A stretch of 64,000 nucleotides of DNA, taken from NCBI RefSeq assembly GCF_900091455.1, contig NZ_LT607412.1, positions 4,526,001 through 4,590,000 on the forward strand. The letters are read 5' to 3'. Both the position numbers and the translations under genes were made by a program. Origin of the DNA: Micromonospora coriariae (GTDB lineage: Bacteria > Actinomycetota > Actinomycetes > Mycobacteriales > Micromonosporaceae). Positions 17,735 through 26,350 of this stretch are shown one piece after another (position 1 is the first letter of the stretch; each line of letters begins with the position of its first letter). The notes under the pieces are model-generated. The model did not search any database, had not been told where the DNA came from, and saw only the letters and a list, made by a program, of their open reading frames with translations.

Positions 17735-18196
17735 TCAGTGCCCGCCGGAGTGACCCTCCGGTGAACGCCGGGGTGTGGGAATCGAGCGGACCGCGTACTC
17801 CTGGACAGCGGCAGCGTGGTCGGCCTCGTCCAGGTTCCACTCGGCGCTGCCCGGCGCGTGCCGGCGGCTCAGCACGCCCTGGACGGTGTCCACCATGGTC
17901 GCCACCCCGGCGCGTGGCCGGGAGCGCCAGAGCTGCTCGCCCTCGGCGGTGATCCGGAACCAGCCGTCGGCGACGCTGACCAACCCGGCGCCGACCAGCC
18001 GTCGGACGGCGGCCTCCACCTCGTGCCGCTGCGGGATCGCCTGGTTGAGGTGGTCGGCGGTGGAGAGCACGTCGGCCAGGCGTACGCCCTCCGGACGGCG
18101 GCTGGTGGCGGACCGACGGTGCCGCCCGGCCCCGCTCGCGATCACCAGCGACACGAAGATCCAGGCGTCGGTCCAGCGCCAACCGTTCTCCCCCAT
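17735..18196 (-). CDS. Hypothetical winged-helix-like protein
   Basis: ATG at 18196 gives 153 residues starting MGENGWRWTDAW; the longer frame adds an unlikely histidine- and arginine-rich extension. CATCAT 6-11 bases before the ATG may be a leaderless -10. Residues 10-20 are hydrophobic and the middle part (LADVLSTADHLNQAIPQRHEVEAAVRRLVGAGLV... DGWFRITAEGEQLW, not quoted in full) reads like a winged helix with a wing turn. The tail is polar. It converges on hisF with 6 bases between stops. Function unknown. Confidence 0.7.
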   Translation of the reverse strand: MGENGWRWTDAWIFVSLVIASGAGRHRRSATSRRPEGVRLADVLSTADHLNQAIPQRHEVEAAVRRLVGAGLVSVADGWFRITAEGEQLWRSRPRAGVATMVDTVQGVLSRRHAPGSAEWNLDEADHAAAVQEYAVRSIPTPRRSPEGHSGGH

Positions 18197-18298
18197 GCAG
18201 AGATGATGACGGCGAGCGTCGCGGAAGGGAACACCCACCCACCAACCGGCCCGCCTCCACCACCGCCGAGTGCCGGCGCGCGGACCGTCGGTGAACGC

Positions 18299-18982
18299 TC
18301 AGCCGGCCGGGGTCACCGGCGTGCCGGCTCCCGGCGCCGGCACGCCGGCCTCCGTTTCGGTTGCGGCGGCGTGCTGCTCGGGCACCGCGAACAGCGGGAT
18401 GAACAGCTGCGCCAGCGGGCCGATGGCCAGCGCGTACGCCACCGTGCCCACACCGACCGTGCCGCCGAGCAGCCAGCCCAGCGCCAGCACGGTGACCTCG
18501 ATGACCGTGCGCACCAGGCGGATCGACCGGCCGGGTCGGCGGGCCACGAAACCGGTCATCAGCCCGTCGCGTGGGCCGGGTCCCAGCCGGGCGCCGAGGT
18601 AGAGACCGGTGGCGGCGCCGTTGGCGATGATGCCGGTGATCAGCAGCGCGATCCGGACGCCGAGCGGACCGCCGGTCGGCAGCAGGGCCAGTGTGGCGTC
18701 CACCACCAGACCGATCACCACCACGTTGCTGACCGTGCCGAGACCGGGGCGTTGCCGCAGCGGAATCCAGAGCAGCAGCACCAGCGCGCCGACCCCGATG
18801 GTGACCGTGCCGAAGGAGAGCCGGGTCAGCTCGGACAACCCCTGGTGGAACACGTCCCACGGGTCGAGGCCCAGGTCGGAGCGGATCATCAGAGCCATGC
18901 TGATCCCGTACAGGGTCAGCCCGGCGTAGAGCTGGGCCAGCCGTCGCGCGGGCCGGTGCCGCAGATTGCCAATCAGTGCCAT
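18299..18982 (-). CDS. YczE/YitT-family integral membrane protein
   Basis: ATG at 18982 gives 227 residues with about five hydrophobic segments. The motif LYGISMALMIRSDLGLDPWDVFHQG-like (LG-x-x-PWDV) near residues 25-50 is typical of the YczE family. Members often lie next to MocR-type regulators, as here and as in Bacillus ycxD/yczE. The transported or sensed compound is unknown; vitamin B6 or amino acid related substrates are commonly suspected. TAGGGT lies 7 bases before the ATG, implying a leaderless transcript divergent from the MocR gene. Confidence 0.8.
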   Translation of the reverse strand: MALIGNLRHRPARRLAQLYAGLTLYGISMALMIRSDLGLDPWDVFHQGLSELTRLSFGTVTIGVGALVLLLWIPLRQRPGLGTVSNVVVIGLVVDATLALLPTGGPLGVRIALLITGIIANGAATGLYLGARLGPGPRDGLMTGFVARRPGRSIRLVRTVIEVTVLALGWLLGGTVGVGTVAYALAIGPLAQLFIPLFAVPEQHAAATETEAGVPAPGAGTPVTPAG

Positions 18983-18989
18983 GCATGCC

Positions 18990-19031
18990 ACCCTAGGTGC
19001 CAATCCTCCCGGAGGAAGAAGCCAATATCCG
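18990..19031. promoter_or_regulatory. Divergent yczE/mocR control region with GCCAAT direct repeats and leaderless yczE -10
   Basis: On the minus strand TAGGGT (18990-18995) stands 7 bases before the yczE-like ATG. On the plus strand GCCAAT occurs at about 19000 and again at about 19021 (GCCAATCCTCC and GCCAATATCC), a direct repeat of the kind bound by MocR regulators. A third GCCAAT is at 18968-18973 inside the coding start of the membrane protein. Confidence 0.5.
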
Positions 19032-19041
19032 AGGAGTGGCC

Positions 19042-20496
19042 ATGACCGGTCAGGTGCGCGGCGTCCAATTGGCCCGTCTGCTCGGGCAGTGGCACGCCCT
19101 GCCGGGTCGTCGCCGCAGCCCCGACTACGCCGCCCTGGCCGGGGCGGTGCGCGGGCTGCTCGCCGACGGCCGACTGCCGCTGGGCGTCCGCCTGCCGGCG
19201 GAACGGGAGCTGGCCGAGGCGCTGCGGATCAGCCGAACCACTGTCACCGCCGCGTACCGGCAGCTGCGCGAGACCGGGCACCTGGCGAGCCGCCGGGGCG
19301 CCGGCAGCTGGACCATGCTGCCCGGCAACCACCGGGTGGCAAGCACCGGGCTGTGGACCCCGCTGGACGACCGGGAGATGATCGACCTCGGCGTCGCCGC
19401 GCTGGCCGCCCCGCCGCAACTGCTGGCGGCCGCCCGCGCCGCCGCCGAGGACCTGCCCCGCTACCTGGGCGGAGCCGGCTACCACCCGACCGGGATCATC
19501 GAGCTGCGCGAGGCGGTGGCCGACGGGTACACCGCCCGGGGCCTGCCCACCTCGGCCGACCAGATCATGGTCACCAGTGGCACCCAGCACGCGCTGGACC
19601 TGGTGCTGCGACTCGCCCTGGCCCCCGGCGGCAGCGTGCTGGTCGAGTCGCCGACCTACCCCAACGCGCTCGCCGCGCTGGCCGGCCGGCGCGCTCGCAT
19701 CACCACCCACGGCCTGGCCGCCGACGCCGGTTGGGAGTCCGACCTGCTCCTGGGCAGCCTCCGGCAGACCCGGCCCAAGCTGGCCTACCTGATCCCGGAG
19801 TTCCAGAACCCGACCGGGCACCTGATGCCGGCGTCGCTGCGCGAGCGGGTGGTGGCCGCCGCCCACGCCGTCGGCACCGACCTGGTCATCGACGAGTCCT
19901 TCGTGGACCTGCCGCTGGACGGCACCGAGCTGCCCCCGCCGACGGCCACCTTCGACCGGCACAGCCGGGTGGTCAGCATCGGCGGGATGAGCAAGCCGTA
20001 CTGGGGTGGCCTGCGGATCGGTTGGGTACGCGCCTCCGCCCCGCAGGTGCAGCGGTTGGCCGCCGTCCGGGTCGGCGTGGACATGGCCAGCCCGGTGCTG
20101 GACCAACTGGTCGCCGTGCACCTGCTCGCCGACGCGCCGGCCATCGTCGCGGACCGCCGCACCCAGCTCGCCGCCCAGCGCGACGCGCTGCTCGGCGCGC
20201 TGGCGCACCGGCTGCCGGACTGGCGGATCACAGTGCCGCGCGGCGGGGTGACGCTCTGGGCCGAACTGGACGGCCCGGTCTCCAGCGCGCTGGCCCGTGC
20301 CGCCGAGGACGTCGGCGTCCGGCTGGCGCCCGGCCCGCGGTTCGGCCTGGACGGGACGCTGGAGCGCTTCCTGCGGCTGCCGTTCACCCTGCCCGCCGCC
20401 GATCTCGTTGAGGCGGTCGGGCGGATCGCCGCGGTCCGCTACGACCTGGACCGGACCGGACGGCAGCGGTGGCGGGAGCCCGCCGTCATCGCCTGA
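19042..20496 (+). CDS. MocR-type transcriptional regulator (GntR HTH fused to fold-type I aminotransferase)
   Basis: This 484-residue protein has an N-terminal winged helix (residues about 15-85, with LPAERELAEALRISRTTVTAAYRQLRE-like sequence) and an aminotransferase domain with the PLP lysine K318 in GGMSKPYWGG. ATG at 19042 follows a GAGGAG site. MocR proteins use PLP to sense vitamin B6 or an amino compound; PdxR, GabR and TauR are known examples. The divergent YczE-like gene is its likely target. Which effector it senses cannot be told; no pdxST genes are in view. Confidence 0.9.
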   Translation: MTGQVRGVQLARLLGQWHALPGRRRSPDYAALAGAVRGLLADGRLPLGVRLPAERELAEALRISRTTVTAAYRQLRETGHLASRRGAGSWTMLPGNHRVASTGLWTPLDDREMIDLGVAALAAPPQLLAAARAAAEDLPRYLGGAGYHPTGIIELREAVADGYTARGLPTSADQIMVTSGTQHALDLVLRLALAPGGSVLVESPTYPNALAALAGRRARITTHGLAADAGWESDLLLGSLRQTRPKLAYLIPEFQNPTGHLMPASLRERVVAAAHAVGTDLVIDESFVDLPLDGTELPPPTATFDRHSRVVSIGGMSKPYWGGLRIGWVRASAPQVQRLAAVRVGVDMASPVLDQLVAVHLLADAPAIVADRRTQLAAQRDALLGALAHRLPDWRITVPRGGVTLWAELDGPVSSALARAAEDVGVRLAPGPRFGLDGTLERFLRLPFTLPAADLVEAVGRIAAVRYDLDRTGRQRWREPAVIA

Positions 20497-20522
20497 GCCC
20501 GGCCGGGTCGACCGGCTGAAAC

Positions 20523-20562
20523 GCCGGCGGCCCCGGACCCGGACGGGTACGGGGCCACCGGC
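20523..20562. terminator. Bidirectional hairpin between convergent mocR and acyl-CoA ligase genes
   Basis: Arms 20523-20535 and 20550-20562 pair over 12 of 13 positions (GCCGGcGGCCCCG with CGGGGCCaCCGGC). The hairpin sits between two converging stops and can serve both. Confidence 0.65.
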
Positions 20563-20569
20563 GGTGCGC

Positions 20570-22396
<1,827 letters not shown>

Positions 22397-22423
22397 CGCT
22401 GTAGCCGCCTTCGGGGGTGGTGG

Positions 22424-22439
22424 CGTGACGGTCGTCACG
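22424..22439. promoter_or_regulatory. Candidate operator upstream of acyl-CoA ligase (CGTGACG-GT-CGTCACG)
   Basis: A perfect inverted repeat with 7-bp arms and a 2-base centre lies 28 bases before the chosen ATG. Its symmetry and length suit a TetR- or FadR-type dimer that senses acyl-CoA. No dedicated regulator gene is adjacent, so the regulator would act in trans. Confidence 0.5.
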
Positions 22440-22534
22440 TCATAGTGGTTACCGAAGGGTATTGCCTGGCACCGGGCATCGGCTAGCCCTGGTGATCGTC
22501 CGGGGCTCCCGTCCCGCCATCCGGTACGGCCGGA

Positions 22535-23482
22535 TCAGGCGTAACGGGCGGCCACCAGTGACCAGTCGTAGGTTGCCCGGATCCAGTTGCGCCGGGCGGC
22601 GAGCGCCGAACGCAACTCGTCGTCGCCGCTGGCCAGCAGCGCGTCCTCCGCGCTCAGGTATGCCGTCAGCCCCTGGTTGAACCGGTCGGCCGCCGCCCGC
22701 AGGGCGCCCGGCTCGTCCGTGCCGGTCTCGTGGGCGATCACGGTCACCAGGTTGTGCGCGTCCGGGTCGGCCCGGCTCTCCTTGCCGTAGGAGAAGAGGT
22801 CGTTGCACCAGCAGACCAGGTCCACCGCCAGCAGGTCCAGGGCGGCCAGCGCCGGGTCGGCGTGCCGGCCCGGCTCGGGCGGCTCCTGCGACGCCAGGTC
22901 GGTCAGGGTGAGGCAGGGATGCACGCCGCCGATGTGTCGGCGCAGTTGGACGTACTCCGCCACCTCGGGCACCCGCCGGCGCTCCCGGTTGGTCGCCTCC
23001 CAGAGCAGCGCCAGCAGGTACTCGCGTACCTGGTGGACGAACCGCAGCAGCAGTGCCGGGCGGTCGTGCAGCCGGGTCCGGCGGCACAGGTCGTGCAGCG
23101 CGTCACCCAGCGGCCCCGCGGCCGGCGGTACGACGTCGGGGTCACCGCACCGGTCCAGCACGTCGAGAAGGGTGCCGATCGCCGGCGCCAGCCGGCCCGG
23201 GTCGGCGCCGAGGCCGTCCTCGTCGCAGGCGTCGTCCATCACGAAGAGCCAGGAGATCAGGTCGGTGAGCAGCCGCAGCCCGTCCGCCGACCCGTCGGGG
23301 GAGGCCCGCCCGGCCAGGCCGGCGGCGTCCGCCCGCTGCAACCGGTGGACCCGATGGCTGGAATCGATCAGCCCGAACGCGCGCGCCCACTCGACGCTCT
23401 CGCCGGCCACCCGATCCGTGGCCTCATGGCGCCCCGCGGGAAACGGGGGCTCCCGCAGCGCCGAGATCGCGAAAGTCCGCAT
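22535..23482 (-). CDS. Class I terpene synthase (sesquiterpene-type), product unknown
   Basis: This 315-residue enzyme has the aspartate-rich motif VMDDACDED (D83, D84, D87), the NSE triad N227-D-L-F-S231-Y-G-K-E235, an arginine R181 46 residues before the NSE motif (the diphosphate sensor position) and a terminal RY pair (R313-Y314). All catalytic elements expected of a bacterial single-domain cyclase are therefore intact. It would cyclise farnesyl or geranyl diphosphate; the product cannot be read from sequence. No cytochrome P450 or prenyl diphosphate synthase flanks it. It is a lone gene with about 128 bases upstream. Confidence 0.9.
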   Translation of the reverse strand: MRTFAISALREPPFPAGRHEATDRVAGESVEWARAFGLIDSSHRVHRLQRADAAGLAGRASPDGSADGLRLLTDLISWLFVMDDACDEDGLGADPGRLAPAIGTLLDVLDRCGDPDVVPPAAGPLGDALHDLCRRTRLHDRPALLLRFVHQVREYLLALLWEATNRERRRVPEVAEYVQLRRHIGGVHPCLTLTDLASQEPPEPGRHADPALAALDLLAVDLVCWCNDLFSYGKESRADPDAHNLVTVIAHETGTDEPGALRAAADRFNQGLTAYLSAEDALLASGDDELRSALAARRNWIRATYDWSLVAARYA

Positions 23483-23588
23483 AGTAACGCCCCCACTCGT
23501 GCCGCACCGGCGCGGAACGGCGCGGTGAAGCGTACGTGAGCAGGGATCGTTGCGCGTCGCTGGGAGCGATGCTTTCCACAGAGGGAGC

Positions 23589-23614
23589 GTGACCGTTTAG
23601 GTACAGACGGTTAC
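23589..23614. promoter_or_regulatory. Interrupted palindrome GTGACCGT-N10-ACGGTTAC upstream of terpene synthase
   Basis: Eight-base arms match at 7 of 8 positions around a 10-base spacer. The right arm contains the stop codon of the next gene upstream. It lies 107-132 bases before the terpene synthase ATG and could be an operator or an upstream terminator-like site. Function is unproven. Confidence 0.35.
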
Positions 23615-24237
23615 ATTCCCAGGCTGGCGTTGCGGAGCAACCGCGCGGACGCCGCCGAACCGTCCAACTGGACACGCGCCACCCGCTGCCGACCGGAAAG
23701 GAACAGGGCCAACTCGGCCGGGGCGCCGACCATCCGCAGCCGCTCGCCGCCGCGGCCGACGGAGATCCCGCCGTACCCCGGCGCCTGTACGTAGAGGTCC
23801 GCCGGAAAGCGGCGCAGGGCCAGTCGGGCCAGCGGGGCGACCCGCCTCCAGAGCGCGGCCTGCAGGCCGGGCGGCAGCTCGCGCGGCAGCCACCCCGACC
23901 CGGCCCGCCGTACGTCCTCGTGGTGGATGAAGAACTCCAGCGTGTTGGCCAGTTCGTCGGTCACCGGGTTGCTGACCGGGCTCCACACCGGCGGCCGGCG
24001 CACCTGCGCCACCAGGTCGGCGTAGGGCCGGGCGGCGAGGCGGCGACGGACCCGTTCGGCGTACCCGCGCAGCGGGGCCAGCATGATCCCGCCGGCCGCG
24101 TCCGGGCGGCGCTCCCGCAGCACCAGATGCGCGGCGAGGTCACGGGTCGCCCAGCCCTCGTTGATCGTCGGCGCGTCCGGCCCGAGGGCCAGCAGGAGAT
24201 CCGCCAGCGCCTCGCGCTCGCCTCGGGCGTACCGCAT
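23611..24237 (-). CDS. TIGR03085-type protein, DinB/mycothiol maleylpyruvate isomerase-like fold
   Basis: This 208-residue protein begins MRYARGEREALADLLLALGPDAPT, and contains WATRDLAAHLVLRERRPDAA and FFIHHEDVRRA, which match the actinobacterial TIGR03085 family related to mycothiol-dependent maleylpyruvate isomerase. Histidines in AAHLVLRE and FIHHEDVRR suit a metal site of the DinB fold. Substrate unknown. TACGAT lies 6 bases before the ATG at 24237, so translation is probably leaderless. A much longer open frame upstream is antisense to the ABC exporter and was not used. Confidence 0.85.
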   Translation of the reverse strand: MRYARGEREALADLLLALGPDAPTINEGWATRDLAAHLVLRERRPDAAGGIMLAPLRGYAERVRRRLAARPYADLVAQVRRPPVWSPVSNPVTDELANTLEFFIHHEDVRRAGSGWLPRELPPGLQAALWRRVAPLARLALRRFPADLYVQAPGYGGISVGRGGERLRMVGAPAELALFLSGRQRVARVQLDGSAASARLLRNASLGM

Positions 24238-24411
24238 GGCCCGATCGTAGGCCCGCGGGCCCGTCGGCGCCCGCCGGTGGATGCCGGGTCGGCATAACCG
24301 GTCTCGTCGCGCTCCGATACGTGATGGTCGACATATGCGGTCCGGGTCGGCGGGGGTGGTCCTGACCGGTAAGGATGAGGGAGATAATGGTGGCTTACGG
24401 CGGGGGAGAGC

Positions 24412-26295
24412 GTGGCGACCAAGACAAGTCGGGATGTGCTCGGCCGGGGGCTGGGGGTTCTCCGGCAGGCGATCCGGGAACAGCCACGGATCTTCACGGT
24501 GGCGGTGGTCGGCAGCGTGCTGTTCGGCTCGATGGTCATCGTCAGCGCGTACGTGGTCGGCGGGGTCGTCGGCGACGTGGTGGTGCCGGCCATCGCGCGG
24601 GGCGAGGTGGCCACCGGCAGCCTGGCACTGGCCGCGATCGCCCTGTTCGGCATCAGCGTGCTGCGGGTGGTCGGCATCTTCGGCCGCCGGCTCGGCGCCG
24701 GCTACATGCAGTACCGCCTCCAGGCCGCCTACCGTCGTCGGGTCACCCGCCGCTACCTGGACCTGCCGCTGTCCTGGCACCACCGCAACGCCACCGGCAC
24801 CCTGCTCTCCAACGCCAACTCGGACGTCGAGGCGGCCTGGTACCCGATCGCCCCGCTGCCCTTCGCGGTCGGCACCCTGGTGATGCTGGTCGGCGCGATC
24901 GTCTCGCTGTTCGCCACCGACTGGGCGCTGGCCCTGGTCGGCCTCGCGGTCTTCCCCGCGCTGTTCGCGCTCAACGTGGTCTACTCCCGCCGGATGGCGC
25001 CCCGGCAGGCCCGGGCGCAGCGGCTGCGCGCCGAGGTCAGCGGCATCGCCCACGAGAGCTTCGACGGCGCACTGGTGGTCAAGACGATGGGCCGTGAGGC
25101 GCAGGAGACCGCCCGGTTCGCCGGCCGGGCCGGTGAGCTGCGCGACGCGCTGATCGCGGTCGGCCGGCTGCGCGGCGTCTTCGATCCGCTGCTGGAGACG
25201 CTGCCCAGCCTCGGCACCCTGGCCGTGCTGGTGGTCGGGGCGTTCCGGTTGCGCCAGGGCGCGATCAGCGTCACCGAGCTGGTCAGCGTGGCCTTCCTCT
25301 TCACCGTGCTGGCCTTTCCGGTGCGGGCCATCGGCTGGGTGCTGGCCGAGCTGCCGCGCAGCGTCGCCGGCTGGGACCGGGTCCGCCGGGTGCTCGACGC
25401 CACCGGCGAGATGCCGTACGGGCGGCGGGTGCTCGACCCGGCCACCCCGGGCCCGGCCACCCTCACCTTCACCGACGTGCACTTCTCCTACCCGCCCGCC
25501 GAGGCGCACCAGCCCGGCGTGCGGGTGCTCGGCGAGGTCGGCTTCACGGTGCCCGCCGGGCGGACGGTGGCACTGGTCGGGCCGACCGGCGCCGGGAAGT
25601 CCACAATCGCCTCGCTGGCGGTGCGCCTGGTCGACCCGGACGCCGGCGTCGTCACGCTGGACGGGGTGGACGTGCGCGAGCTCACCGCAGCGTCGCTGGC
25701 CGGCACGGTCGCCCTTGTCGCCCAGGTGCCGTTCGTCTTCGACGACACGGTCCGCGCCAACATCGCACTCGACCGGCCGGGCATCGACGACGAGGACGTC
25801 TGGGCGGCACTGCGGCTGGCCGAGGCGGACGGGTTCGTCGCGGCGCTGCCCGACGGTCTGGACACGATGGTCGGCGAGCGGGGCACCTCGCTCTCCGGCG
25901 GGCAGCGGCAGCGCCTCACCCTGGCCCGCGCGCTGGCCGGCCGGCCGCGCCTGCTGGTGCTCGACGACGCGACGAGCGCGGTGGACCCCCGGGTGGAGGC
26001 GGCCATCCTGGCCGGTCTGCGCTCATCAGGGGCTGAGCCGGGGGTTCCGGCCGCGTCGATCCTGGTGGTGGCGTACCGCCGGGCCACCATCGCCCTGGCC
26101 GACGAGGTCATCTACGTGGAGCAGGGGCGGGTGATCGCGCGGGGCACGCACACCCAGCTGTTGGCCACCGTGCCGGGCTACGTCGACCTGGTCACCGCCT
26201 ACGAGCAGGCGGAGGTCGACCGCGCGCAGGAGCGCCCGTACGAGGACGAGGTCGCGCCGCTGCCCTCGGGCCTGGAAATCGAGGTGGACCGGTGA
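24412..26295 (+). CDS. ABC exporter half-transporter, subunit with degenerate ATP site
   Basis: This 627-residue protein has six transmembrane segments in residues about 25-330 and a nucleotide-binding domain from about 355. Walker A (GPTGAGKST) and the signature LSGGQRQR are canonical, but Walker B ends LLVLDDATSAVD, with Asp where the catalytic Glu should be, and the H-loop His is replaced (VVAYRRAT). That pattern defines the non-hydrolytic half of asymmetric heterodimeric exporters such as TM287/288. GTG at 24412 follows GGGGGAGAG. It is cotranscribed with the next gene, with a repeat element between them. Substrate unknown; lipids or drugs are usual. Confidence 0.92.
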   Translation: MATKTSRDVLGRGLGVLRQAIREQPRIFTVAVVGSVLFGSMVIVSAYVVGGVVGDVVVPAIARGEVATGSLALAAIALFGISVLRVVGIFGRRLGAGYMQYRLQAAYRRRVTRRYLDLPLSWHHRNATGTLLSNANSDVEAAWYPIAPLPFAVGTLVMLVGAIVSLFATDWALALVGLAVFPALFALNVVYSRRMAPRQARAQRLRAEVSGIAHESFDGALVVKTMGREAQETARFAGRAGELRDALIAVGRLRGVFDPLLETLPSLGTLAVLVVGAFRLRQGAISVTELVSVAFLFTVLAFPVRAIGWVLAELPRSVAGWDRVRRVLDATGEMPYGRRVLDPATPGPATLTFTDVHFSYPPAEAHQPGVRVLGEVGFTVPAGRTVALVGPTGAGKSTIASLAVRLVDPDAGVVTLDGVDVRELTAASLAGTVALVAQVPFVFDDTVRANIALDRPGIDDEDVWAALRLAEADGFVAALPDGLDTMVGERGTSLSGGQRQRLTLARALAGRPRLLVLDDATSAVDPRVEAAILAGLRSSGAEPGVPAASILVVAYRRATIALADEVIYVEQGRVIARGTHTQLLATVPGYVDLVTAYEQAEVDRAQERPYEDEVAPLPSGLEIEVDR

Positions 26296-26340
26296 GCGCG
26301 AGGAGTGCAGCGCAGCGGAGCCCCGCAGTCGCGAACGAAA
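26292..26340 (+). repeat. GAGCGCGA...CCCCGCAGTCGCGAACG extragenic element, copy 1
   Basis: The element starts with the TGA stop of the first ABC gene (GTGAGCGCGAGG) and runs through AGCGGAGCCCCGCAGTCGCG to GAACGAAAGG just before the second ABC gene. A second, inverted copy lies at 30405-30453, also starting at a stop codon inside an ABC operon. It has internal complementarity (GCGAGG...; CCCCGC) and looks like a REP-type element. Similar sequences are, from memory, dispersed in Micromonospora genomes. Confidence 0.7.
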
Positions 26341-26350
26341 GGCCGCTCCG

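Noticed and set aside
24318..25509. N-terminal extension of the TIGR03085 gene to give a 632-residue protein
   Set aside because: The extension is antisense to the ABC exporter and rich in Q, H and R; a leaderless promoter and family length support ATG 24237.
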